Below are positions 9,329 through 18,847 of a DNA stretch of 47,631 nucleotides, in pieces; position 1 is the first letter of the stretch, and each line of letters begins with the position of its first letter. The notes under the pieces were generated by a model. The model had not been told where the DNA came from and made no database searches. It was given only the letters and a program-made list of their open reading frames with translations. This stretch comes from an uncultured Thermogutta sp. (GTDB lineage: Bacteria > Planctomycetota > Planctomycetia > Pirellulales > Thermoguttaceae): the NCBI GenBank assembly GCA_937128505.1, contig CAKZMM010000047.1, positions 1 through 47,631 of the forward strand. The letters are read 5' to 3'. The translations under genes and the position numbers were made by a program.

Positions 9329-10258
9329 TCAATCTTTGTCGAATCGCCACAGCCCCTCTTCGCGGGCAATGGCGACCGCTTGCCTATACTCTTCCCAGGT
9401 AATTGGTCGGGCAATCTGCGGGTATCGGGCTGCGTTGCCGGCCGGGCGGTATTGGGCCATGATGTTCACGTAAGTGTTAAGGGAGATTTCGCGGGCCAAA
9501 AACCGCATCAGTTCCCGGGTTCCCGCTAAGTTGTTCGGCATGACGAGATGCCGCACCAAAAGGCCGCGTTGCGCGATCCCTTTCGAATCGAGAACAAGGT
9601 CCCCCACCTGCCGATGCATCTCTTTCAGTGCGGCGCGGACCACCGCAGGATAGTCCGCCGCATGAGCGAGCTCGCCTGCCACCGCGGGATCGTCGAATTT
9701 GATGTCCGGCATGTAGATGTCGATGACGTCCTCAAGCAGGCGGAGGGTTTCCACTCGATCATAACCACCGGTATTGTACACCAGGGGGAGCCGTAGCCCT
9801 TGGCTAGCGGCAATTTCGACGGCTTCGAGAATCTGCGGCACGACGTGGGAAGGAGTCACGAAATTTATATTGTGACAACCCCGGCGCTGAAGCTGAAGCA
9901 TCATCCGCGCAAGCTGCGATGCCGAAATCGGCTCGCCGTCTCCCAAATGGCTAATTTCGTAATTCTGACAGAAGACGCAGCGGAGGTTGCATTCGCAGAA
10001 AAAGATCGTGCCCGATCCTCCGTAGCCACGCAAACATCGTTCTTCGCCGAAATGGGCGAAAAAGCTGCTGACAAGCGCTTCGTAGCCGGTACGGCAAAAA
10101 CCGGTTCCTTTCTCCGCAGTACGATCGGCGTGACAATCCCGCGGGCAGAGTGTGCATTCCTTCAGCATGGCCCGAGCAGTCTCGACCCGACGCCGCAGTT
10201 CGCCCGATTCCCACAGGGCAAGATAGCTCGGCACTTGCACAGAGTGCGGTTGGTTCAT
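9329..10258 (-). CDS. Radical SAM protein, PflX/pyruvate-formate-lyase-activase-like
   Basis: The protein has 309 residues when started at the ATG at 10258, which has GGAG upstream; an upstream TTG at 10321 lacks one. The radical SAM cluster motif is C90-x3-C94-x2-C97 in ECNLRCVFCQNYE. Ahead of it is a cysteine set C35, C38, C42 and C55 (CTLCPRDC ... FCRTG) typical of the PflX/COG1313 family. The glycine-rich NTGGYD and MPDIKFDD segments follow. These proteins bind a 4Fe-4S cluster, cleave S-adenosylmethionine and probably generate a glycyl radical or modify an unknown partner. No glycyl-radical enzyme lies nearby. Confidence 0.85.
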   Translation of the reverse strand: MNQPHSVQVPSYLALWESGELRRRVETARAMLKECTLCPRDCHADRTAEKGTGFCRTGYEALVSSFFAHFGEERCLRGYGGSGTIFFCECNLRCVFCQNYEISHLGDGEPISASQLARMMLQLQRRGCHNINFVTPSHVVPQILEAVEIAASQGLRLPLVYNTGGYDRVETLRLLEDVIDIYMPDIKFDDPAVAGELAHAADYPAVVRAALKEMHRQVGDLVLDSKGIAQRGLLVRHLVMPNNLAGTRELMRFLAREISLNTYVNIMAQYRPAGNAARYPQIARPITWEEYRQAVAIAREEGLWRFDKD

Positions 10259-11259
10259 GGAATGGCTCCGGATACGAAAGCTGAGGTCCTTTTCCAACTT
10301 GCTGAGCTGTCTACGTCCCAAAAACGATAGTTAGTTCCTGTGATGATTCGCTTATCCATTCGCCCCGGGTAAACGTTCAGGAAGTGCCGTAGCAAAGCTT
10401 CCTTGAAAGCAGTTTACCAGAGTATTTTTTCTGCGTATGCCGCTGGCAGTGGGCTAGTTTGGCTTCCGGCATTTTGAGCGGGCGAATCTCGTGCCAGAAT
10501 GGCTCCGGCTTGTTGCGTAGGTTCTTTGCGTAATGGAGCCGCAAACGTTTGTGGTTACCGCCAAGGGCGGAATACCGGCTACTCGGTCATGGCTTCATCT
10601 TCGCTTCGTTTGCGATTTTACTCGTTTAGGGCGAAGTTTTATGAATCTTATTCCGGGGCTTTTAAAAAAGTGAATGCCGCCCGTGCAAGCCGCAGTGGGG
10701 AGTTGCTCCATAATGCAAGGTGCAAATCACCCGTAGAGAATCGGGGCGGACGCAGGGGTTTAGGCGTTGGTTATGCGCCGATGCATTTTGATCGGCTTAC
10801 CCAGGCAAGGCCCGTGGCGAGAAAAGTTAAAGCGGTGGAAAAGAGCACGAGGGGTAACTGCGGCATGGTAGGTTGCCGGGGGCCAAGGAGGCTGCTGGTG
10901 GAGCATGCTTTAGGAGTTCGACCCCACCCCGTGGTTACATTCTGAAGATGTGCCACCTCCCCCTGCCCTTTGCGGTTTGAAGTTTGTAAGCACCCAGAAT
11001 AAGGCGTACTGAGCGGCCTCCGGCGCACATTGGGGTATTGGTCGCGCATCAGCCGGAGCCGCTACCGGTGATCGAGCTTCCCCTGGTAGTTTGGGGTTTG
11101 CCGCAAGTATTCGGAGCGGAGAACTAAAAGTAAAAGGGCTCATCTGTGGCCGAAGGATTGACGTTGGCCCCCGCGAGAGGTTACATTTCTTGCAACCGCT
11201 TGAAGCAGTTTCTGCAGACTGTCGGATGAGCAAGCACCATCTTGTCGGAGAGCCGGGCC
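10259..11259. other. 1-kb gene-free spacer between divergent genes
   Basis: It separates the minus-strand radical SAM gene from the plus-strand permease. Open frames here (for example 10499-10945) have no ribosome site or recognisable content. A 31-residue hydrophobic frame ending near 10771 on the minus strand also lacks a ribosome site. Confidence 0.5.
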
Positions 11260-12270
11260 ATGTTCGTACTGGAAAGCTACCCGTTGGCGATCGCCTTTTG
11301 CGTGATCACGATGCTGTGCTGGGGATCGTGGGCAAACACTCAGAAGCTCGCCGGGCGTAATTGGCGATTCGAGCTCTATTATTGGGACTACGTGTTCGGG
11401 ATGCTGCTGATGGCCATCATTTTCGCCTTCACCATGGGAAGCTTCGGTCAGGGAGGTCGCCCATTCCTGGAGGATTTGGGCCAAGCGTTGCCGGAAAACA
11501 TCGCCTCGGCAGTGATCGGGGGAGCCGTGTTTAACATCGCTAACATCTTGTTGGTCGCTGCGATCGCTGTAGCGGGTATGGCAGTGGCTTTTCCGGTGGG
11601 GATTGGGACGGCACTGGTCTTGGGGGTCTTGGTGAATTATTGGTATGAGCCAAAGGGTAATCCGTGGATCCTATTTCCGGGGGTCGGATTGGTGACCGCA
11701 GCGATCATTCTCAATGCCGCGGCTTACTGGCGGCTTCCAGGGCAAACCCGAAGCGGCATTCTGCGGGGTTTGATCCTGGCAATCCTGTGCGGTTTATTGA
11801 TGTCCTTCTTCTATCGCTTTGTAGCGGCATCGATGCCTCAGCCAGATCCGAAGGAATTCCTCGCTCTCCCGCCGGGTAAACTGAGTCCCTATACGGCGAT
11901 GGTCTGTTTTTCCTTAGGAGTGCTGGCGAGTCAGTTGGCGTTCAACGTATCGAAGATTATCAGTTGGGCCACAAGCGAGCCGCTTCCTCCGGCGGAGTAC
12001 TTTCGGGGAACGACGCGAGATCATCTTTGGGGGATTGTTGGCGGCATGATTTGGGCCGTGGGGATGACCTTTAGCATCATTGCCCTGGGAGTGGTGGGGG
12101 CGGCAATCTCGTACGGATTAGGACAAGGTGCTACGATGGTGGCGGCATTTTGGGGCGTTTTCATCTGGAAGGAATTTCGCGGTGCCCCTGCCGGGACAAC
12201 CCCGTTGATTGCTGCCATGTTTGTCACTTACATCGTGGGCCTAGCCTTGGTGGCCAGCGCGACCGGCTAA
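11260..12270 (+). CDS. GRP/RhaT-type sugar or metabolite permease (DMT superfamily)
   Basis: The protein has 336 residues and about ten hydrophobic helices. I chose the ATG at 11260 because GGAG lies nine bases upstream; the TTG at 11242 would overlap that site. The N-terminal motif TMLCWGSWANTQKLA followed by WRFELYYWDYVFG, and the later AFPVGIGTALVLG, are hallmarks of a bacterial family in the drug/metabolite-transporter superfamily related to the glucose/ribose-uptake (GRP) and rhamnose (RhaT) permeases. It probably imports a sugar or small metabolite across the cytoplasmic membrane. The substrate cannot be read from the sequence, but the many exported sugar-active proteins nearby make a sugar or oxidised sugar plausible. 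Confidence 0.8.
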   Translation: MFVLESYPLAIAFCVITMLCWGSWANTQKLAGRNWRFELYYWDYVFGMLLMAIIFAFTMGSFGQGGRPFLEDLGQALPENIASAVIGGAVFNIANILLVAAIAVAGMAVAFPVGIGTALVLGVLVNYWYEPKGNPWILFPGVGLVTAAIILNAAAYWRLPGQTRSGILRGLILAILCGLLMSFFYRFVAASMPQPDPKEFLALPPGKLSPYTAMVCFSLGVLASQLAFNVSKIISWATSEPLPPAEYFRGTTRDHLWGIVGGMIWAVGMTFSIIALGVVGAAISYGLGQGATMVAAFWGVFIWKEFRGAPAGTTPLIAAMFVTYIVGLALVASATG

Positions 12271-12942
12271 GCTGAAGACCGTGGGTAGAATCGCGAAGGC
12301 GGATACATTGATCCTGGTGGCCCAACCGAGAAATCTCACTGGGTTCTAACCGCGAATTCCAGGGCGATTGATAAGATCTCGACTGTCGAGATACATACGG
12401 CCGTGCGTGAATTTGCTTGCTTTTTACTGGGGAAAAGATCGGCTGCTTGGTGGGGAAAAGATCGCCTTTTCCCGCGGTCCCCGGCGAGGGAGGCCCTAGC
12501 CCCCAAGGTTTGAAAACTCGCAGGCAGGAGTAGCCGTTAAATCGCACCTTGTTGGGGCGGGAAGTCATCCCATGGCAATCCGCTAGGCCCCCTGCTTTGG
12601 TCCGGGCAAAAAAAGCGGACACACCCTTTCTTTCGGACGATTCGCGACACCGACAGGGGCTGGGTTACCGAAAGCAGGCGGGTTCAAAGATCCGCCGGCT
12701 TTCCTGGCGGCCAATCTAAGAACAATAGGATAACAATAGGACGCGGAGTACCGGCAGCGGAAGGAATTCCCAGTTTCCGCGCTAAAGCAGCTTTGCTATT
12801 GCCATAAAGTAGTAACGCGGCTTGCAGGGATCGTGTTTGCCGGAAGAGTATGCCCTTTTGGCCATCACGTTGCTTGTGCCCTAGGGTAGGAAAAACACTT
12901 GCAGTTGTCGCGGGCCAAGGTGGGGCTGCGCGGTGGATGCGC
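12271..12942. other. Gene-free spacer with short tandem duplications
   Basis: No gene seen. TGGGGAAAAGATCG occurs at 12428-12441 and 12451-12464 (23-nt period), and AACAATAGGA is duplicated around 12720-12741. A GGCGG...CCGCC hairpin near 12670 resembles a tRNA T-arm but lacks the rest of a tRNA. Confidence 0.6.
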
Positions 12943-13494
12943 TCAGTTCAGCGTCGGATCGGAGGGGAGACCTTTGAGCTTTACGGCCGACATCAAAATT
13001 TGTCGACCCACTTGGGTAGTAAGGCGGTGCCACATCTCGGATTCATCGCCGAAGACATCTTCGACGCTTGCCGGCAAAGTAAACCAAGCTCCTTGGCGGA
13101 GTTCTCGTTCCAACTGACCCTTCCCCCAGCCGGAGTGGCCAATGAAAAGCCGCAGGGGTTGCTTTTCACTTTCGACAAGTTTCTCTAAGTGGTCCCGTTG
13201 AGCGGAAAAGTAAAGGCCCGGCAAGATTTCGATTTCCGCGATGTCCGGGTGGGTGTGGATGGCCATGAGGGGGCCGCTCACCGGACCGCCGATATTCACG
13301 AGCTGTTCCAGCTTGCAAGTTCTCTTGGTTATGTGTTCCCACAATTCGCGGATCGAGCTACTGGCAATCCGGTTAACAACGACGCCGAACGCCCCCTCCT
13401 CGCTGTGGTGGATCATTAGGACCACCGTGCGGATAAAATTCGGATCGGTCAGGTAAGGGGATGCCACGAGAAAATGACCTTTCAGCGAATCCAT
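12943..13494 (-). CDS. yqgE: YqgE/AlgH family protein (UPF0301)
   Basis: The protein has 183 residues from the ATG at 13494, which has a strong AAGGAGG site eight bases upstream; a TTG at 13518 lies upstream of that site and is rejected. The family signature is clear: an N-terminal GHFLVASPYLTDPNF, HHSEEGAFGVVVNR, the NIGGPV segment and the highly conserved RLFIGHSGWGKGQLE. The length matches the family. The biochemical role of YqgE/AlgH is not well defined; in some bacteria it has been linked to alginate regulation. It is cytosolic with no export signal. Its gene converges on the permease gene, with a 670-nt spacer. Confidence 0.92.
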   Translation of the reverse strand: MDSLKGHFLVASPYLTDPNFIRTVVLMIHHSEEGAFGVVVNRIASSSIRELWEHITKRTCKLEQLVNIGGPVSGPLMAIHTHPDIAEIEILPGLYFSAQRDHLEKLVESEKQPLRLFIGHSGWGKGQLERELRQGAWFTLPASVEDVFGDESEMWHRLTTQVGRQILMSAVKLKGLPSDPTLN

Positions 13495-13989
13495 GGGGGC
13501 ATCCTCCTTAGTGGGCAACTTGAGCCTAGATGTTCCGCCCCAAAAGGGGCTAAGTGGATTCGACGTAGTGTCCTTTTGGGTTGGTTCGGCCGCCGGGTCG
13601 AAGGATCCACAGGGAACTTCCCTGGGCTTACGCGAAAATACATTTTTCTATCAGCCTTGCCCCGTGGCCAGTAGATTGATTGCTATTTTTCTCCGATGTA
13701 TTATACGTGAAAGCCGCAACAGTTGCCGTACTTTCACCCGCAGAAAATTTCCCGCCTGATTCTCTGACCACAGGGAGAAAACAGCAATCTTTCCCGAAGG
13801 TAGATGCTAAAGGACGACTAACCCCCCAATGCCACTTTCACAAATCAGCTTTTTCGCGGGGGGCCCGTGGAGCACCGCTGATTTGGGTCGCGTCGCTCAC
13901 GGTCGGCTTACCTCGTGGCTGATGTGCCGGTGCAAAATTGTGATGGTCGCTAATCTGGGAAGATGAAAGGGGACGTGGAAGGCGTTAAT

Positions 13990-14014
13990 GAGCTCGTGAT
14001 ACTGAGACGAGCTC
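13990..14014. promoter_or_regulatory. Inverted repeat GAGCTCGT...ACGAGCTC
   Basis: The perfect 8-nt arms at 13990-13997 and 14007-14014 are separated by 9 nt. They lie about 230 nt upstream of the ceramidase-like gene and are a candidate operator. No T-run follows. Confidence 0.35.
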
Positions 14015-14057
14015 CAAATTCTGAGCTCGAGATTCGTGGAAACCCGGAGCCATTACC

Positions 14058-14073
14058 CCGAGATTGATCTCGG
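14058..14073. promoter_or_regulatory. Short palindrome CCGAGAT-TG-ATCTCGG
   Basis: It has perfect 7-nt arms with a 2-nt centre and lies about 165 nt upstream of the ceramidase-like gene. It may be a binding site. Confidence 0.35.
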
Positions 14074-14154
14074 TATACCCGGAATGTGAGCCTCGGATTT
14101 TTAAATTGGTTTTTTGGTTATGTCGGGGCAAGGTTTCTGAAAAGCGTTACCGCT

Positions 14155-14216
14155 TTGATCTTCGTGAGCGTTTTCGGATTGATCTTCGTGAAAGTTATCG
14201 GATGATTCTTCGTTGA
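14155..14216. repeat. 24-bp tandem repeat upstream of the ceramidase-like gene
   Basis: TTGATCTTCGTGAGCGTTTTCGGA-type units occur at 14155-14178 and 14179-14202 (three mismatches), with a partial third copy starting at 14203. The array ends about 22 nt before the GTG start. Confidence 0.85.
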
Positions 14217-14237
14217 AGCATACAGGAGCGAAAAACG

Positions 14238-15677
14238 GTGAACACGATGAGGCGTTTTTTCCCCCAACAAGCTGCGGGCGGAGCCTGGTTTTTTACCGCA
14301 GTTTGTTTGGCATTGATCCTAACTTCGTGGCCTTGTTGGGCGGAAAGCTGGAAAGCGGGCGTGGCCCGGGCCAAGATCACGCCGGAGCCGGGCATGTGGA
14401 TGGCCGGCTATGCGCTTCGCGATCATCCGGCAGAGGGGACCCTTCAGGATTTGTGGATCAAGGCTCTGGGGGTCGAGGATGGCCGCGGTTGTCGGGCGGT
14501 GGTCGTCACGTGTGATTTCTTGGGGTTTACGAGGGCATTGAGCGAGGAAATTGCCGCCCAGATCGAGAAACGCTTCGCGGTCCCCCGCGCCAATTTGATG
14601 TTTACGGCAAGCCATACGCATTGCGGGCCGGTGATCGAAGGGGCTTTGTACGATATTTATCCGCTAGACGAAACCCAGCGAAGGCTCATCACTGAATACA
14701 CGCGGCAATTATCTCGAACGGCGATCGATGTGATCGCGGCTGCGTTGGGCTCGATGGAGGAAGTAGAACTTTGGGCGGGAGAGGGCCGGGCCGAGTTTGC
14801 TGTCAATCGCCGAAATAATCGAGAGGTGGACGTGCCCGCTATGCGAGAAGCGGGTCGGCCACTGGTGGGTCCCAGTGATTTTCGGGTACCCGTCCTGTGC
14901 GTTCGGAGCAGAGATGGCCGTGCGAAGGCGCTCGTTTTCGGTTATGCCTGTCATGCGACGGTTCTCAGTTTTTATCAGTGGTGTGGCGACTATCCGGGGT
15001 TTGCGCAAGAAAATTTGGAGTCGCGGCTGCCGGGGGTAACCGCGATGTTCTACACCGGCTGCGGGGCGGATCAAAACGCCCTGCCCCGTCGCACCGTGGA
15101 ATTGGCTCAAGTATATGGTCGGCAATTGGCCGACGCGGTGGCGGCGGTGTTGGAGCGGCCAATGCGTCCAGTAAGCCCGCGATTGAGTACGAGTTTTGAG
15201 CGAATCCGGCTGGATTACGAGGTGGTGGACCGCGAGTATTTGGAAAAGTCAAGAGCCCAAGGCGGATATATTGGGCGATGGGCCGAGCGATTGCTTGGTC
15301 AATTGGCGGCCGGTGCGGTGTTTGCAAATTCGTATGAATATCCGGTGCAAGTTTGGCTCCTCGGAGAAGATCAGTGGTGGATCGCTTTGGGCGGGGAGGT
15401 TGTCGTCGATTATTCGCTGCGGTTAGTCGAAAAGTACGGACCGAGCACGTGGGTTGCCGGCTATTCGAATGATGTCATGGCGTATATCCCGTCTCGGCGC
15501 GTTTGGGAAGAGGGTGGATATGAATCCGGCGCTTTTACGGTTTATGGACTGCCGGCGAAGCGGTGGACTAACGACATTGAAGAGCGCATTTACGCGGCCA
15601 TTGCGGCGGGTATGGAGCAATGTCGACAACTGACCGCTTGTTCGGCGACGGTCGGAAGCGCGGGCCAAGCTCGGTGA
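14238..15677 (+). CDS. Secreted neutral/alkaline ceramidase-like hydrolase
   Basis: The protein has 479 residues from the GTG at 14238, with AGGAG ten bases upstream. It has an N-terminal signal peptide (hydrophobic 15-32, cut near CWA-ES). The body matches the neutral/alkaline non-lysosomal ceramidase N-terminal domain: VARAKITPE at 42-50, the zinc-ligand loop ASHTHCGP (H126, H128), the GYACHATVLS histidine segment and GCGADQN. Family members cleave amide bonds in ceramides, but the short planctomycete versions lack the C-terminal domain of true ceramidases and their substrate is unknown. It is followed after 60 nt by a Gfo/Idh/MocA gene on the same strand, probably one transcript. Confidence 0.85.
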   Translation: MNTMRRFFPQQAAGGAWFFTAVCLALILTSWPCWAESWKAGVARAKITPEPGMWMAGYALRDHPAEGTLQDLWIKALGVEDGRGCRAVVVTCDFLGFTRALSEEIAAQIEKRFAVPRANLMFTASHTHCGPVIEGALYDIYPLDETQRRLITEYTRQLSRTAIDVIAAALGSMEEVELWAGEGRAEFAVNRRNNREVDVPAMREAGRPLVGPSDFRVPVLCVRSRDGRAKALVFGYACHATVLSFYQWCGDYPGFAQENLESRLPGVTAMFYTGCGADQNALPRRTVELAQVYGRQLADAVAAVLERPMRPVSPRLSTSFERIRLDYEVVDREYLEKSRAQGGYIGRWAERLLGQLAAGAVFANSYEYPVQVWLLGEDQWWIALGGEVVVDYSLRLVEKYGPSTWVAGYSNDVMAYIPSRRVWEEGGYESGAFTVYGLPAKRWTNDIEERIYAAIAAGMEQCRQLTACSATVGSAGQAR

Positions 15678-15737
15678 GTCGCGCAGGGTCATACAGGCGG
15701 ATGAGCATCAAGACGGCCTAATACAAGGAGCGAGGCG

Positions 15738-17069
15738 ATGAATCGGCGAATTTCGCGGCGGGTTTGCCTAAAGGGAATCGTCGTCGCAGGGGTGGTGATC
15801 GCACCGTCGGGAAGTGCCCGGAGTTACTCGGCGAATGAGAAGGTCAATATCGGGATCATCGGGGCCGGTGGGCGTGGGTCGGCCAATACCCAGGGAGTGG
15901 CCCGTGAAAACATCGTGACTTTGTGCGATGTGGATCGGGGGCATTTGGCGGCCGCAGCCCGCCGATTCCCATCTGCCAAAACATACACCGATTTCCGCAA
16001 GCTCCTCGATGAGGAAAAGTCGTTGGATGCGGTGGTGGTGAGCACCCCGGACCACACGCACGCGGTTGCCAGCATTCGGGCGATGCGTCGGGGGCTGCAC
16101 TGCTTTTGCGAAAAACCCTTAACCCACAATGTCCGCGAGGCTCGGTTGATGGCCGAGGTTGCTGTGGAGAAAAAGCTTTCCACGCACATGGGGACCGGCT
16201 CGCGTGGGGATGAAAGCACGGTTCGCACGGTGGAAATTATCCGCGCGGGTGAACTGGGAGAGGTCACCGAGGCCCACTTCTGGACCAATCGGCCGATTTG
16301 GCCACAGGGTTTCGATCGGCCGCCTGGCGAGGATCCCGTTCCGGAGAATTTGGATTGGGAAGGATTTATCGGGCCGGCAGCGATGCGTCCTTTTAAGGGG
16401 CGGTGGCCGCAGGGGCATCCGGTTTATCAATTACCTCCCCCCCAGCGTCATGCGAATGTTTATCATCCGTTTGTTTGGCGCGGCTGGTGGGATTTTGGGA
16501 CCGGGGCACTCGGGGATATCGCACCCCACATGTGGTCGTCGATTTATTGGGGGCTAGATCTAAAGGCTCCGCGCTCGGTGGAAATTGTGGACGTTTCGGG
16601 CCCAGTGACGGAGATGTTTCCTGCTTGGAGCATCCTCAAATTCAATTTTCCCGTGCCCGGGACCGACCGCATGGTTGCCGTGTATTGGTATGACGGCGGC
16701 AAAACACCCTCGCCCGACCTGGTGAGGATGCAGAATGTACCAGACGGTGGGTGGATCATCGTCGGCACAAAAGGAATTCTGGGTATGGGGAATAAGTCGC
16801 CCAATGCCTTTCCGAACATTCCGCGGACGTTGCGTCGTTACGGCGACATGTACGAAGAATGGCTGGCCGGCATCAAATCCTCCGACCCGGAGCGGCCGAG
16901 CTGCCCATTTAGCTACGCCGGTCCTCTGACCGAAGCCTATTTGTTGGGAAATATCGCGCTTAAGGTCGGTCAAACGATCGAGTGGGATGCGGAGGCGTTC
17001 CGCATCACGAATTGCCCAGAAGCCAACCAATATCTGACCCGTGAGTATCGCAAAGGCTGGGAGCTCTAA
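15738..17069 (+). CDS. Exported Gfo/Idh/MocA family oxidoreductase
   Basis: The protein has 443 residues; the ATG at 15738 has AAGGAG eight bases upstream. A twin-arginine-type leader (ISRRVCLKG then a hydrophobic run) precedes the NAD(P)-binding motif GAGGRG at 42-47. The family signature EKP is intact at 125-127 (CFCEKPLTHN). The C-terminal beta-sheet domain contains the Trp-rich WRGWWDFGTGALGD and HMWSSIYWGLDL stretches seen in many planctomycete and Bacteroidetes homologues. Such enzymes oxidise or epimerise sugars with a tightly bound nicotinamide cofactor. Export by the Tat route suits a protein that folds around its cofactor first. Its probable operon partner is the ceramidase-like gene upstream. 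It does not share the identical DNA block of the two paralogues near 30-33 kb. Confidence 0.9.
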   Translation: MNRRISRRVCLKGIVVAGVVIAPSGSARSYSANEKVNIGIIGAGGRGSANTQGVARENIVTLCDVDRGHLAAAARRFPSAKTYTDFRKLLDEEKSLDAVVVSTPDHTHAVASIRAMRRGLHCFCEKPLTHNVREARLMAEVAVEKKLSTHMGTGSRGDESTVRTVEIIRAGELGEVTEAHFWTNRPIWPQGFDRPPGEDPVPENLDWEGFIGPAAMRPFKGRWPQGHPVYQLPPPQRHANVYHPFVWRGWWDFGTGALGDIAPHMWSSIYWGLDLKAPRSVEIVDVSGPVTEMFPAWSILKFNFPVPGTDRMVAVYWYDGGKTPSPDLVRMQNVPDGGWIIVGTKGILGMGNKSPNAFPNIPRTLRRYGDMYEEWLAGIKSSDPERPSCPFSYAGPLTEAYLLGNIALKVGQTIEWDAEAFRITNCPEANQYLTREYRKGWEL

Positions 17070-17948
17070 GCGGGATTCTGGTCCGGGTCTGTGGTTGAAT
17101 TCTCCGGGGGTTTATTCTGAGGAAGAAGTCTTTGTGAATCTTTGAAACTTTAAAGAGGTTTAACGGGAAAAGCTTTGCCGGTTGTCTCCGGTGATTACCC
17201 TGCCGTAAAGCGCACGCGTTTTTGGGGTCTTGCCCAGAGAGGTCCGGGGTACTACTCGCCACGGATTGTTGCATCTGCTCGAAATTCAAAACCGCACGGC
17301 AACCCGCTGCTGCGGCGCAGCATATGCCGCTTCCTGAATGGGATCGGGTCTTTTGATCCGAATGGAAGGTTCAACCTGCTCAGTTAGGCACGAGTAAGGG
17401 TGTCTGGGAACTCAGAGCACGTTGAGGATCGAGCCGAGTGACCGTTTCGTTTCTCTTGAGGACGGCGATCGGCCAATCAGGGATTTGCGGCTTCGTTTTC
17501 GGCCCGGTACCGGAAATTGGGCGTTCGGCTTGTTGGAAGATCAATCTTCGCTTACGTTTCCTTGATTCGGACCGTTGTTGCGGCACACTTTTGTGTTTAC
17601 GTACGAAACATAAGCCAACATCAATATTTCACTTAGGTCAATTCAATTCAACTCTGGGATAGGCTGAGGGATGAGTGGGTAAATCCTGTTGCTCAAATTT
17701 GCGTAGCAGAATCCTCCTTGCCAAACGCAAGCGTAAAAGCTTGACGGAAAAAGTCGAAAAAACCTTGCTTAACCGGGCATAAATGTGTCAACGGGATTGG
17801 ATAAAGCCGGCGAGCTGAGTGTTCGAATTGGCTTGGTTAGATAGGCAAAGATTTGTGGCCAGGGAAAAGCAAGAAGCGAACGACCGTATGCGAACGGGTT
17901 GAGATTCCCGGAATGAATCGCGATTGGAAAGATCTAGAGGAACGAAGC
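17070..17948. other. Gene-free spacer
   Basis: About 880 nt contain no credible gene, RNA or terminator. Only short open frames without ribosome sites are seen. Confidence 0.55.
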
Positions 17949-18590
17949 ATGACAACCTTTGGGCACAAGATTTTGGGAACCGCGGGCTTTGTCTTTCTGG
18001 TTAACTGGGTCATGGGGATCTCGTTATTTTTCCCCAATTGGACCTGGGTCCTCGCTGAAGAATCGCTGCCTCCGTTAGAGGCGGGTTTCGTCCGGCTGGA
18101 TAATGGCCGTGATTTGGAGGGATGGTATCCGGTGCGGTTCTGGGGTATTCCAAGCGACGACTACTCCGGCTGGAGTGTTGTGGATGGGGCCATCCACCTG
18201 GAGTGCGCGCAAGCCAGATTCAATTTGTTCAGTAAACACAAGTTCAGTAGGAATTGCATCATTCGGCTCCAGTATCGGGCAAGTCGAGGAGCGGATTCCG
18301 GTGTGTTTATCCACGGCAATCAGTTTCAGGTGCGGGATTATCCCCATTCCTACCCCGATACCCAGCGATATGCCCCGTATGCAAAACCCCATGACCAGTG
18401 GAATGAGTTGGAGTTCGATATCACCGAGGGTATAGCGGTGGTGCGCCTGAATGGGCACGTGATTGAGAAGAAATGGCGGATCGGTGATCGCCCCGATTTA
18501 GGCCTGGGTTTACAGCGGGAAGTTGGTAACTTCGACTTCCGCTTCATCCGCGTGGCGGAAAAAGAGGAGCTCAAAAAGCTTGGACAATAA
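17949..18590 (+). CDS. Secreted DUF1080 protein (3-keto-glycoside hydrolase family)
   Basis: The protein has 213 residues from the ATG at 17949, with GAGG eight bases upstream; the longer version has a charged, non-signal N-terminus. A signal peptide spans about residues 1-37 (ending VLAEE). The rest is a single concanavalin-like beta-sandwich of the DUF1080 family: GFVRLDNGRDLEGW, WSVVDGAIHL, DSGVFIHGNQFQVRDY, DQWNELEFDITEGIAVVRLNG and a closing FDFRFIRVAE. Some DUF1080 proteins have been shown to cleave 3-keto-glycosides made by Gfo/Idh/MocA oxidoreductases, which fits the neighbouring exported oxidoreductase. The exact substrate is unknown. Confidence 0.85.
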   Translation: MTTFGHKILGTAGFVFLVNWVMGISLFFPNWTWVLAEESLPPLEAGFVRLDNGRDLEGWYPVRFWGIPSDDYSGWSVVDGAIHLECAQARFNLFSKHKFSRNCIIRLQYRASRGADSGVFIHGNQFQVRDYPHSYPDTQRYAPYAKPHDQWNELEFDITEGIAVVRLNGHVIEKKWRIGDRPDLGLGLQREVGNFDFRFIRVAEKEELKKLGQ

Positions 18591-18742
18591 AGAATGTGAG
18601 GCTGTCCCCCTCTGAGAGCGGCTTTCCCCCTGAAGAGCCGAGTATCTTTTCAAGTTCAAACGGCGAGTAAAGACCCTCAACAGAACATTTGTGGGTCATA
18701 TGTTTGTGGAGTGTATTTGTGCGGTATAGGTTTAAGGGGCTT

Positions 18743-18826
18743 GGCAATTGCCGAGTAACATATGGGTTTTGGCAACTGCCGACTAACAAATCGGACTCGA
18801 CAATTGCCGAGCAAGCTATTGGGAAG
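18743..18826. repeat. 28-bp tandem repeat, three copies, upstream of the sulfatase gene
   Basis: Units start at 18743, 18771 and 18799. Each begins with a GGCAATTGCCGA-like palindromic core (GGCAATTGCC, GGCAACTGCC, GACAATTGCC) followed by a more variable tail. The array ends about 20-50 nt before the possible sulfatase starts, a natural place for an operator. Confidence 0.85.
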
Positions 18827-18847
18827 ATTGTGCGGAAGCTTTGAGCT

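Larger units (their letters stand above)
13495..14237. other. Gene-free spacer with palindromes and a 24-bp tandem repeat
   Basis: This is the divergent region between yqgE and the ceramidase-like gene. It holds two inverted repeats (13990-14014, 14058-14073) and a tandem repeat just before the downstream start. Either could serve in regulation. Confidence 0.6.

Noticed and set aside
9800-10330. 176-residue plus-strand frame
   Set aside because: Antisense to the radical SAM gene with its cysteine motifs; no family resemblance of its own.
10905-10940. GAGTTCGACCCC resembling a tRNA T-loop
   Set aside because: The flanking 5-nt stem does not pair, so there is no tRNA.
10771-11049. Minus-strand frame ending in a 31-residue hydrophobic stretch
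   Set aside because: It could be a small membrane protein, but there is no ribosome site before the internal ATG and no similarity I know of.
12660-12700. tRNA-like T-arm (GGCGG GTTCAAAGAT CCGCC)
   Set aside because: The loop is 10 nt instead of 7 and no acceptor, D or anticodon arms can be fitted around it.
15738-17069. Third Gfo/Idh/MocA gene as a member of the conversion group
   Set aside because: Its NAD-binding region differs throughout in DNA and protein and it has the normal EKP motif; it is a distant family member only.
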